Source: Takakia lepidozioides (lineage: Eukaryota > Streptophyta > Takakiopsida > Takakiales > Takakiaceae). Taken from it: a DNA stretch of 64,000 nucleotides. The notes under the pieces were generated by a model that was not told where the DNA came from, did not search any database, and saw only the letters and a program-made list of their open reading frames with translations. The position numbers were made by a program, and so were the translations under genes. Positions 48,095-56,464 of this stretch are shown here, in pieces (position 1 is the first letter of the stretch; every line of letters begins with the position of its first letter). The DNA lies in NCBI GenBank assembly GCA_030704615.1, contig CM060732.1, positions 8,122,001 through 8,186,000 of the forward strand. Direction: 5' to 3'.

Positions 48095-48178
48095 TTTTTT
48101 TTAAAAAAAAAAGAGAGTTTTCTTTGTATTTGTTTGGTCTTATTAAAAAAAAAGAAAAAAAAAGAAAAGAAAAATGTG
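48095..48178 (+). repeat. A-rich tract upstream of ORF249
   Basis: Runs of A with few interruptions at 48101-48112 and 48143-48173. The outer copy has a corresponding A-rich tract (minus strand near 56360-56380). Homology between the two copies extends from about 48025 onwards through ORF249, so the tract belongs to the element and marks the cargo boundary. Confidence 0.6.
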
Positions 48179-48419
48179 TCATGTTTAAAGAGCTTGGTTG
48201 GTCATATCTTTGTCAAATGAGCTCCGTTTGACCCAGTTTTTGAGGGGATAGCTGCAGAAAGGGGATATCTACGTATCTAGACATGGTTTTTGTTTTTGGG
48301 ACTCTGCTAAAAATCTATGGAATTTTTAGAGTGTGAGTGTGCCATGAAAGATCCACAATCCTGTTTCTAGAACCTGTGCTGGTCTATATGAGAGACAAAT
48401 CTGTGGATGTACTCCTTGT

Positions 48420-49169
48420 ATGGCTGGGGGAAATGAGGACGTAATTGAAGGGCAGATCTCTTCTCTTAGCCTGTGCACACAAGGGGACAAGATTTATGTT
48501 TCCCAAGGAACTCAGACTGATTTGAGTGGAGAACAGTTGGACGAGTTGATTGCATACTGGGAGTCAGGCATTAGCAGTGGACAACAAACTGCTGTAGTTG
48601 GCGTTGAGGGCCTCAATATTGCTTTGGACAGCCAGCACTCTGTTGGAGCCAGCAGTTCTGCAGCTGTAGGTGAAATACCAAAGTGGGTGAAAGCTAGGCT
48701 TGGAACACAGCCAAAGACAGCCCCGGGGACCAAGGTGTTCAGCCACAAGGCCGTGGTGTACTGGAGCAGAGGAGCAGGAGCTACACAAGTTTGTGCAATC
48801 AGACATGGTTGCAGCCGGATACGCTCTGCACAGGGCAACCACGAGCGGGGGTTCATCAGCAATGACATGTTTGTTGTGCGTGAAAGAGATGCAGTCATTC
48901 CCAATGAGGACACCCGCAACCGTCTCAAAGCTTTCGAGTTGAGAGACTATCAGACCCTACCTTTGTTTTCTTTAGTATTCAGTGAGCGGGAGATAGGGGA
49001 GTATTGCTTTGTCTCTACCTGGCAGAAAGAGGAGGAGGGTTGGTTAGAGCGAGCTACTGTAGCTTGGGACAAGGTTAGTGGCAGGTTTCTGGACATAGAT
49101 ATACCTCCTACACCTTACCATCATGCAGAGCGAGGCACTTTGAGAGAAGTCTGGCAGTTGATAGCATAG
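48420..49169 (+). CDS. ORF249 of the inner retroelement, unknown function
   Basis: 249 codons from ATG to TAG, uninterrupted. The outer copy (56099-55350) is also open over the full length and differs at only a small share of residues. Visible features: an acidic N-terminus with GTQTDLSGEQLDELIAYWES, a middle with PKWVKARLGTQPK and YWSRGAGATQVCAIRHG, and a C-terminal half with LPLFSLVFSEREIGEYCF, WQKEEEGWLERATVAW and REVWQLIA. No signal peptide, membrane segment or known domain is apparent. Conservation of an open frame in two otherwise decaying copies suggests it matters for the element. It lies upstream of gag, where Ty3 elements normally have no gene. Confidence 0.75.
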   Translation: MAGGNEDVIEGQISSLSLCTQGDKIYVSQGTQTDLSGEQLDELIAYWESGISSGQQTAVVGVEGLNIALDSQHSVGASSSAAVGEIPKWVKARLGTQPKTAPGTKVFSHKAVVYWSRGAGATQVCAIRHGCSRIRSAQGNHERGFISNDMFVVRERDAVIPNEDTRNRLKAFELRDYQTLPLFSLVFSEREIGEYCFVSTWQKEEEGWLERATVAWDKVSGRFLDIDIPPTPYHHAERGTLREVWQLIA

Positions 49170-49728
49170 ATCAGGATTAGACCTTGCTTGGTCGGGCTTC
49201 TATTCTTCCCCTCCATCTCTGTACTATTTTCATTACCTTGTACTTGTAGTTGCCAAAGCCTATCTTGGTGGAGGCTAGTCAGTCCGGGGTTTTGGGCTGG
49301 GCTATTCTGCAGGATCAGCATTGCAGCTGGATTTTGGTGTGGGGGTGTTGATGTTTTGATTTCTTGTGTTTGGATCCCCCCCAACACCTGCATGCTTGAC
49401 TGTGCGTCATGTTGGTTTTGTGTGGGCGCTTGCTTTCATAGGGATTAGGCCGGATTTGATCACCGGTCAATCCTAGAGTAAGTTGTCGGTGGTGAGGCTG
49501 GAGTGATGACCAGCAAGACCACCAGTGTTTCTTCTATGGTGAGCTGGGTTGATGACCAGCCAACCATATGAGTTCTTGCGGTGGATGCAGGTGCAGGTGC
49601 CCTGAGCCATTGGGATATGACCCTTAAACTGCAACAGGTGCCCACCCGTGTCACTATTAGATTAGTACAATGGCCAAGGGCAAGCTCAACATGGCCACGG
49701 ACGCGGAGGTCAGGGTGTTGACCAAGGC

Positions 49729-52344
49729 ATGGCCAACCGGCTTCAGCAGCTAGAGCAGAGGCTCGCTGCAATGGCTATAGCTCAGGCGGTACCGGCTCCC
49801 AGGCGGGATGGTCCACCTCCTGCTCCCGAGGGAGGAGATATGGGAGGTATGGGATTCATGTGCGGAGCAGCACTACCACTAGAGCAGGTGGAGTCTGCTG
49901 CAGCCGTGACTCGAGGAACAGCACGAGTTCCTGAGCCACGAGGTGCAGAGGTGGAGTTGGATCCACAACGTGGGGAGGCAAGCCGTCAGGCGAGGCTGCC
50001 TCAGTCATTCACCTTGGCGGAGACAGTGTCAACGCCATCCATGGCACCTAGTTCTCGCCCGACTGTTACCGAGACGAAGGTTACTATGCCATTGGGGAGA
50101 GCTACACGTGCAGCACTGACACCTGCTACCAAGGCTAGTGCATCCGGTGTGTTATTGGGGGCAGCCACCTCTGTGTGTCAAGCCCCACTGTTCTCGGCAA
50201 CCATGATTGCGACGCCGGGGGTGAGACCAGCTGCAGTGTTCAGACTAGCAGCAACTCTCTGTGAGAGTGGGGAGGTCACTTCATCTTCTGCGGAGTTAGT
50301 GGAAGGTATAGTGGCAGAGGGATCCTTGGATTTGAGGGTCAAGACTGCCACGGCTGCGCCATGGCAAGCTGCAGCTGCCAGGTTGACAAAGCTGCCAGCT
50401 AGGCCAGCCTTTGAGCGCGCCATGGTGACACCTGGAGTTGTCTTGTTAGACAACCAGGGAGGCATTTTCATTTTGAGTGGACCGGCAGGCAAGAAGTACC
50501 GGCCACTGCGGGTCTTGTTGGACTCAGGAGCTCAACCACTGATGTTGGGCAGAGCTGCTATTGCAGGTTTGGGCCTCATGGAGGCGGATATGGAGCCTTG
50601 TCCTTTCCAGATACAGACATCTCTGGGAGGATCAGAGCAGGCTCGCGGCATGACACGGCATCAGTTGGCCATTAGACTGCAGCCGGATCATCTTAGAGAT
50701 GGCTCAGTGATGCGAGCCAAGGCCATTGTGACAGACGCGATCTCTTACGATGTCCTCGTTGGTGGTGCAGTGTTATATCCCATGGGCTTCACCCTGGACT
50801 TTTGGGAGGAGTCAGCATCCTACAGGCCTGGATGGCAGTCAGGTGATGGTCGTCGTGCACAGCTCCCTGTGACATTCATTGGGGGTATAGCGGCTGCCCA
50901 GTGGGGCAAGATGCCAACACTAGCCGCCTTTACAGCTGCAGTTAGTTGGCCTGGAGAGTTGCTGGAGGGCAATGCCCATGCAAAGGATGTGTCACCTCCA
51001 GCAGAGCAGGATGACATGCATGGTATGGCGGAGTTGTCTGCCATGGTTGCTCACACTCCATTGTGGGGTACAAGCAAAGATTTGCAGCAGGTTGCTGATC
51101 GACGGGTGCAACAAACCTGGGTAGAGGCTTTTGTACCGTCAGGAGAGGAGGAGAGTGCGGGTATTGCACCAAGACCACCTCAGTTGTCACCATTGGATAC
51201 CACACCTATTGTGTGGCAGTATCAGGATGAAGACATTTGCCTTCTGGACTTGTTTGGCGGGATCAACACCGGATTGGCTGCTGTGCTACAGCCAGGTGTG
51301 CGGGTAAGGCGTTACTTGTATGTGGAGAAGGATGAGACTGCACGACGCGTCTCACTGCGCCATGTGGCTCAGTTGGTACAGCAGTACCCTGACTTGTTGC
51401 CTGTGTCTGCAGTTCGTGGAAACCAACAAGCCTTGCCAGCAGACATTTCCTTGTTGGGGGCACAGGTTGGCTCCATTGATCTGATAGTGGCAGGTTGGCC
51501 CTGCCAAGGGCATTCATCAGCCGGGCATGACAATGGATTGCGAGACTCGAGGACGGGTCTGTTTTGGGAGATGGTGCGGGTTTTGCGCCACTTGCAGCTT
51601 CATCAAGCTGTATCTCCAGCATACATCTTGGAGAATGTGCCACTGATGGGTGATTCTCGGGCCAGGGTGATGGCCAGTGTGCATCAAGTCCGGTCGTGGC
51701 TTGGGTCAGCAGTGCTGCTGGATGCAGCTGCAATAGGATCATGGGTTCATCGTCCACGGCTTTGGTGGACTAACTTGATGCCACCCGCATTGCTCAAGCG
51801 TGCATTTGATGGGGTGCAGCGGTCAGCACACCTCACCGTGGATGGCATTTTGGACACAGGGAGGCAGTCTCAACGTGTGAGACACGATGACCGTTTGCCT
51901 TTGGCAGTGGTCAACAGGGTGGGTCAACCACGAGCAGCATTACCTACACTGCTCAGCTTCCCAGGATCCCATGCTTTTCGGGATGGTGGACCTGGCCTCC
52001 TGTGGGATGCTCAGTTGCAGCAGTTAGTGGAGCCTAATGCCGACGAGCGAGAGCGGGCTATGGGGTTTTCCACTGGGACCACGGCGGTGCCTTCTCTTTC
52101 TGAGGCATCACGTCGTCAGGTGTTGGGGCAAGCAATGGATCTCAATTGCTTGACCTGGATTATCAGCTTGGCTATGGCTGAGCAACATAGAGTGCGGAGT
52201 GCACTTCCCTTGATGGTCTCTCTGCCTACCGAGACGGTACAGGCAGCGAGTGGGGGCGAGCCGGTGAGGACCACGGGGTGTAGACATGGCACACGTGGGA
52301 GGTGCTCGAGGTTCAGAGGGAGTTGGCAGCCAAAGCAGCTATGA
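49729..52344 (+). CDS. Inner-copy polyprotein: coiled coil, protease, C5 DNA methyltransferase
   Basis: 871 codons without interruption. Residues 1-15 look like a coiled coil (MANRLQQLEQRLAAM). Pro/Ala-rich sequence follows to about 250. Aspartic protease motif VLLDSGAQPLMLG is near residue 265. The methyltransferase spans about 500-815: motif I DICLLDLFGGINTGLA, motif IV VAGWPCQGHS with catalytic Cys near residue 592, motif VI AYILENVPLMGDS near 635, motif VIII HRPRLWWTN, and MGFSTGTTAVPSLSEASRRQ with VLGQAMD (motif X-like) near 799. All catalytic motifs are intact. A 7-bp deletion near 52283 shifts the end of the frame; without it the frame would run on to the UAG at 52464. It should methylate cytosines, by family; which DNA is unknown. 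Confidence 0.9.
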   Translation: MANRLQQLEQRLAAMAIAQAVPAPRRDGPPPAPEGGDMGGMGFMCGAALPLEQVESAAAVTRGTARVPEPRGAEVELDPQRGEASRQARLPQSFTLAETVSTPSMAPSSRPTVTETKVTMPLGRATRAALTPATKASASGVLLGAATSVCQAPLFSATMIATPGVRPAAVFRLAATLCESGEVTSSSAELVEGIVAEGSLDLRVKTATAAPWQAAAARLTKLPARPAFERAMVTPGVVLLDNQGGIFILSGPAGKKYRPLRVLLDSGAQPLMLGRAAIAGLGLMEADMEPCPFQIQTSLGGSEQARGMTRHQLAIRLQPDHLRDGSVMRAKAIVTDAISYDVLVGGAVLYPMGFTLDFWEESASYRPGWQSGDGRRAQLPVTFIGGIAAAQWGKMPTLAAFTAAVSWPGELLEGNAHAKDVSPPAEQDDMHGMAELSAMVAHTPLWGTSKDLQQVADRRVQQTWVEAFVPSGEEESAGIAPRPPQLSPLDTTPIVWQYQDEDICLLDLFGGINTGLAAVLQPGVRVRRYLYVEKDETARRVSLRHVAQLVQQYPDLLPVSAVRGNQQALPADISLLGAQVGSIDLIVAGWPCQGHSSAGHDNGLRDSRTGLFWEMVRVLRHLQLHQAVSPAYILENVPLMGDSRARVMASVHQVRSWLGSAVLLDAAAIGSWVHRPRLWWTNLMPPALLKRAFDGVQRSAHLTVDGILDTGRQSQRVRHDDRLPLAVVNRVGQPRAALPTLLSFPGSHAFRDGGPGLLWDAQLQQLVEPNADERERAMGFSTGTTAVPSLSEASRRQVLGQAMDLNCLTWIISLAMAEQHRVRSALPLMVSLPTETVQAASGGEPVRTTGCRHGTRGRCSRFRGSWQPKQL

Positions 52345-52463
52345 TGGATGAGGTTGGGGATTCTTCTCGGGATGAGGAGGTTCTCAATGATGAGATGATG
52401 GGGCAGGATGAGGCCTTGTCATTGACTGAGCAGGAAGGAAGTACTGCTCAAGAGGTTGCAGCA

Positions 52464-52472
52464 TAGCAACCA
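52464..52472 (+). promoter_or_regulatory. Candidate UAG stop-readthrough signal between methyltransferase and RT
   Basis: TAG CAA CCA fits UAG-CARYYA, the tobamovirus-type readthrough context. The frame is open from upstream (GCT CAA GAG GTT GCA GCA) and continues without further stop into RT. The outer copy keeps GCAGCATAGCA but has lost one base just after. Readthrough would control the ratio of protease/methyltransferase to RT/integrase. Confidence 0.5.
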
Positions 52473-52580
52473 CGGGACGCGTCCTCTACCCCTAAGCCCA
52501 CTGGACTTAAGGTTGCAGTTACGGAGGACAATTGGGAGCCTGACATTGGACCCATTGTCACCGGAGGAGAGAGACGACGC

Positions 52581-54761
52581 ATGCGGCGGTTCCTGAGGGC
52601 TTACAGGAATTGCTTTGCCTTCAGTTTGAAGGACTTGGGAGCACTGAAGGGTCAAGAGATCCGTATTGAGTTGGCCACTGACACGCCAATCTTTCGGAGA
52701 CCCTATAGATACAGTGACATGGAGAGGTCTTTGATTCAGATGAGGACTCAAGATCTCTGGGAGGCAGGTTTGGTGGAGCTCTCTGGTGGAGAGTATGCTT
52801 CAGCCACAGTGATGCCAGCCAAGAAGGATGTCTATGGCAATTGGACGGAGAGACGTATGTGCGGTGATTACCGGCCTGTAAATCGTCAGACCAAGTCTGA
52901 TAGGTATGCCATGCCCACACCAGAGGAGATCTTTGATGCCATTGGGCATGCCAAGGTCTTTAGCACTTTGGATTTACGATCTGGATATCACCAGTTGCCG
53001 ATCAAAGAGGCGGATAAGCAAAAGATGACATTCTGGGGGATCAATGAGCACGGGAAGGATTGCCTATACCAGTGGCGGTTCTTACCATTTGGGCTTAAAA
53101 ACGCTCCCGCTGAGTTTCAAAGAGTCATGGACAGGATTCTAGCAGGGGTGGAGTTTGCTCGGTGCTATATAGATGACATCATCATCTTTAGTGCTACGGT
53201 GGAGGAGCATGAGAGACACCTTCAGGGGGTATTTGAGCGCTTGAGGACGCACGGATTGAAGTTACATCCGGGCAAGTGCAAGTTTTTCCACAACCAGATT
53301 GAGTATCTGGGTCACATGATATATCCTGGAGGATTGGGGGTACAGCAGACTAAGATAGAGTCCATTGCACAGGTTCCACGCCCCACGGATGTGAGCCGAG
53401 TTCGAGCTTTCATGGGGTTAGCAAACTATTACAGACGGTTTGTTAAGGGATTTAGTGCCATTGCAAAGGCTCTAACCAAGCTAACCAAGGTTGACCAGGA
53501 GTGGCAGTGGGAAGATGAGCAAGAACAAGCTTTTCAAGAGCTCAAGGCAAGGTTGACCTCGGCTCCCATCCTGAGACGACCTATCAGGGGGCGTCTTTTT
53601 CAGCTGCATACAGATTGGAGCATGCCGGGGCTTGGAGCGGTGCTCACACAGGTGGATGATGAGGGAAGAGAGTTCGTAGTGGCTTATGCTAGCCGCTCGA
53701 ACAATGCTGCAGAGTCTAAGTATAGCTCATATGAGGGAGAATGCTTAGCTGCAGTGTGGGCCGTGGCACACTTCAGTTGCTATCTATACGGCAATCTCTT
53801 CACCCTTGTCACGGATCACCAACCACTCAAGTGGTTGATGGAGTCAGACAAGCTTACGGGGAAGCTTGCACGGTGGGCACTCATCCTTCAAGAGTATGAC
53901 TTTCAGGTGGTGCATCGACCGGGTTTGGTCAATCGAAATGCAGATGGGTTGAGTCGCAATCCATGCACGAGCCAGCAGGATGACACTGGAGCTCGGTGGC
54001 ATGGTGAGACGGACGAGGAGATGGTGCCCGGATGGCATGCATCTGCATTTCTGTGTATCTTGGCAGCGGAAGGCCAGGTTGGACCTACAACAGGGATGAC
54101 TGTAGATCAAGTGTCTGAGGACCCTGAGGCCAGCAATGAGCAGGGTGGCGCCAAAGATATACATGAGGATTCAGTTGTGTTGGACTACCTCCGCAGTGGA
54201 GACACGGCAGCCACTATGACTGCCAAGGAGAGGGATCGGATCCTACAACGAGCCAAGACGTTCAGGTGGGAGGGGACACACATGCTCCGAGTGTGGGAGG
54301 ATGGTCGAGTGAGGATTGTGCCTCACCCAACACAGCGGGCACGGTTAGTGCGGCATGCCCATGAGGAGTTGGGGCATTTTGGGGTGCGACGCACTCATAG
54401 TCTACTGCAGGGGCAGTATTGGTGGCGTGGTATGCACACAGAGGTGCAACAATTTGTGGCTAGGTGCATGGTGTGTGATAGGGTGCGTGCTTCATTCAAC
54501 GCCCCTACTCCACAATTGCACCCTCTTCCGATCATGGGATTGGGCTACAGGTGGAGTCTTGACTTCGCAGGGCCATTGCCACTTACCATGCGCCACAACA
54601 AGTATGTGTTGGTGATGGTGGAGCACTTCTCCAAGTGGATTGAGTTGGTTCCATTGCCTGATAAGGCTAGTGAGGGAGCTGCGTATGCATTCTTGGCTTG
54701 TGTATGTAGCTATCTGGAGGTAGAGGGACTTATCCACCAGCTAGGGGGGCGATTGTGGTAG
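52581..54761 (+). CDS. Inner-copy RT-RNase H-integrase (integrase truncated)
   Basis: 726 codons, open; the same frame extends back to the UAG at 52464. RT: FRRPYRYSDMER, CGDYRPVNRQT, FSTLDLRSGYHQL, catalytic YIDD at residue about 196. RNase H begins near 340 (LHTDWSMPGLGAVLTQ; SSYEGECLAAVWAV; TDHQPLKWL). Integrase zinc domain near 592-632 (HEELGHFGVRRTHSLL, CMVCDRV), first catalytic Asp near 661 (RWSLDFAGPLPL). After AYAFLACV the frame jumps to YLEVEGLIHQLGGRLW, sequence that in the outer copy lies just before the polypurine tract. The rest of integrase and the PHD finger are therefore deleted and the enzyme cannot be catalytic. RT and RNase H look intact. Confidence 0.92.
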   Translation: MRRFLRAYRNCFAFSLKDLGALKGQEIRIELATDTPIFRRPYRYSDMERSLIQMRTQDLWEAGLVELSGGEYASATVMPAKKDVYGNWTERRMCGDYRPVNRQTKSDRYAMPTPEEIFDAIGHAKVFSTLDLRSGYHQLPIKEADKQKMTFWGINEHGKDCLYQWRFLPFGLKNAPAEFQRVMDRILAGVEFARCYIDDIIIFSATVEEHERHLQGVFERLRTHGLKLHPGKCKFFHNQIEYLGHMIYPGGLGVQQTKIESIAQVPRPTDVSRVRAFMGLANYYRRFVKGFSAIAKALTKLTKVDQEWQWEDEQEQAFQELKARLTSAPILRRPIRGRLFQLHTDWSMPGLGAVLTQVDDEGREFVVAYASRSNNAAESKYSSYEGECLAAVWAVAHFSCYLYGNLFTLVTDHQPLKWLMESDKLTGKLARWALILQEYDFQVVHRPGLVNRNADGLSRNPCTSQQDDTGARWHGETDEEMVPGWHASAFLCILAAEGQVGPTTGMTVDQVSEDPEASNEQGGAKDIHEDSVVLDYLRSGDTAATMTAKERDRILQRAKTFRWEGTHMLRVWEDGRVRIVPHPTQRARLVRHAHEELGHFGVRRTHSLLQGQYWWRGMHTEVQQFVARCMVCDRVRASFNAPTPQLHPLPIMGLGYRWSLDFAGPLPLTMRHNKYVLVMVEHFSKWIELVPLPDKASEGAAYAFLACVCSYLEVEGLIHQLGGRLW
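54741..54751 (+). promoter_or_regulatory. Polypurine tract of the inner element
   Basis: CTAGGGGGGCG directly before the A-B-A block, overlapping the last codons of pol; identical to the outer copy's tract. Confidence 0.8.
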
Positions 54762-55283
54762 ACTACTTTATTGTGCATATATGTGTGGTGTGGTTTGGAC
54801 AGCGATGTAGTTGTGTAGCGATATGTATGCGCACGATAGCTGTCAAGTTAAATAAGCACAGTGTGAAAAGAACTAGAATAAAGCTAGTTATTTGTATTTA
54901 ACACTTGGATTTAGGTCAAGTGTTAAATCAGGTGTCAAGTTTAGTTTGACACCTGAATGGCCTTATCTTCACGAGAGCGGCAGTCGCGTAGCTCATCTCT
55001 CTCGAGTTGAGCTTGTGCGACCGAGCTCCTGCATGTGTTTAGGTTTGAGTGTGCTTATGTAGGGGTACAGGTTGTTGTGGGGTGGAGTCCCCATAGCTTG
55101 GGGTGCCCCTGGCTCGACTTCTGTTTCAATGAGTGATAGCGATGGATTTTATATTTCTTGTGTTGGGAGTGTGTGTCTTTTTTAGCTTGTTTATCAATTG
55201 TGGTAGACTACTTTATTGTGCATATATGTGTGGTGTGGTTTGGACAGCGATGTAGTTGTGTAGCGATATGTATGCGCACGACA
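54752..55283 (+). repeat. 3' terminal A-B-A block of the inner element
   Basis: A 54752-54838 (ATTGTGGTAGAC ... GCGCACGATA), spacer GC, B 54841-55196 (TGTCAAG ... TTTATCA), A 55197-55283 (ATTGTGGTAGAC ... GCGCACGACA). The two A copies are each 87 bp and differ by one base near the end. B contains nested hairpins: AACTAG/CTAGTT around AATAAAG, TTAACACTTG/CAAGTGTTAA, and TCAGGTGTCAA/TTGACACCTGA. Confidence 0.92.
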
Positions 55284-55349
55284 TAATGAAAATAGTAAAG
55301 AGAGGGAGGGGAAGAATAGAAGCCCGACCAAGCAAGGTCTAATCCTGAT

Positions 55350-56099
55350 CTATGCTATCAACTGCCAGACTTCTCTCAAAGTGCCTCGCTCTGCATGATG
55401 GTAAGGTGTAGGAGGTATATCTATGTCCAGAAACCTGCCACTAACCTTGTCCAAAGCTACAGTAGCTCGCTCTAACCAACCCTCCTCATCTTTCTGCCAG
55501 GTAGTGACAAAGCAATACTCCCCTATCTCTCGCTCACTGAACACTAAAGAAAATAAAGGTAGGGTCTGATAGTCTCTCAACTTGAAAGCTTTGAGACGAT
55601 TGCGGGTGTCCTCATTGCGAATGACTGCATCTCCTTCAAGCAGCACAAACTTTTCATTGCTAATGAACCCCCGCTCGTGGTTGCCTCGTGTAGAGCGTGT
55701 CCGGCTGCAACCATGTCTGATTGCACAAACTTGTGTAGCTCCTGCTCCTCTACTCCAGTACACCACGACCTTGTGGCTGAACACCTTGGTCCCCGGGGCT
55801 GACTTTGGTTGTGTTCCAAGCCTAGCTTTCACCCACTTTGGTATTTCACTTACAGCTGCAGAACTGCTGGCTCCAACAGAGTTCTGACTGTCCAAAGCGA
55901 TATTGAGGCCCTCAACGCCAACTACAGCAGTTTGTTGTCTACTGCTAATGCGTGACTCCCAGTATGCAATCAACTCGTCCAACTGCTCTCCACTCAAATC
56001 AGTCTGAGTTCCTTGAGAAACATAAATCTTGTCCCCTTGTGTGCACAGGCTAAGAGAAGAGACCTGCCCTTCAATTATGTCCTCATATCCCCCAGCCAT
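55350..56099 (-). CDS. ORF249 of the outer retroelement, unknown function
   Basis: Full-length counterpart of 48420-49169, open for 249 codons with scattered substitutions, for example KFVLLEGDAV versus MFVVRERDAV in the middle. Its downstream flank, ending TTTTCATTA, is where the inner element is inserted. No recognised domain. Its integrity contrasts with the broken gag-pol of the same copy. Confidence 0.72.
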   Translation of the reverse strand: MAGGYEDIIEGQVSSLSLCTQGDKIYVSQGTQTDLSGEQLDELIAYWESRISSRQQTAVVGVEGLNIALDSQNSVGASSSAAVSEIPKWVKARLGTQPKSAPGTKVFSHKVVVYWSRGAGATQVCAIRHGCSRTRSTRGNHERGFISNEKFVLLEGDAVIRNEDTRNRLKAFKLRDYQTLPLFSLVFSEREIGEYCFVTTWQKDEEGWLERATVALDKVSGRFLDIDIPPTPYHHAERGTLREVWQLIA

Positions 56100-56464
56100 A
56101 CAAGGAGGACATCCCCAGATTTGTCTCTCATATAGACCACAACAGGTTGTAGAAACAGAATTGTGGATCTTTCATAGCACACTCACACTCAAAAAATTCC
56201 ATAGATTTTTAGCAGAGTCCAAAAAACTAAAACCATGTCTAGATAGGTAGATTTCCCCTTTCTGCAGCTATCCCCCTAAAAACTGAGTCAAACAGAGTCT
56301 ATTTGACAAAGATATGACCAATTAGGCTCTAAATCATTGAAATTAGATCAAAAAGGTTTTTTTTGTTTTTTGTTTTTTTAACACCAAAACGTTCTTGCCA
56401 TTAAACGCTGTTCCCACGTTATCTTAACAGGTTCCAAACGTGTTCATGTAGTTCTCACCATAGA

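Larger units (their letters stand above)
45743..55283 (+). mobile_element. Inner copy of the methyltransferase retroelement, nested in the outer copy
   Basis: Flanked by TAAT at 45739-45742 and 55284-55287. Deleting it and one TAAT restores the outer sequence TTTTCATTACTTTGTACTTG, which matches the inner copy's own sequence at the same place, so a family member jumped into another. Order: B (45743-46086), cargo with TPR gene, ORF249, leader, protease plus methyltransferase ORF, UAG, RT-RNase H-partial integrase ORF, polypurine tract, A, B, A. Gag is deleted (junction near 49665) and integrase is cut after the first catalytic Asp (junction near 54705). It is therefore non-autonomous, yet its remaining ORFs are less damaged than those of the outer copy. 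Confidence 0.9.

Noticed and set aside
27747-52466. Reassignment of UAG to glutamine, because several UAGs stand where a paralogue has CAG or CAA.
   Set aside because: The intact ABCF4-like gene ends with UAG at the expected C-terminus, and other UAG/UGA stops replace Trp codons, so mutation explains them better.
54752-55283. Block B inside A...A as a solo LTR that jumped into an A block.
   Set aside because: A whole 87-bp block is present on both sides rather than a short duplication, and the identical arrangement occurs in both elements.
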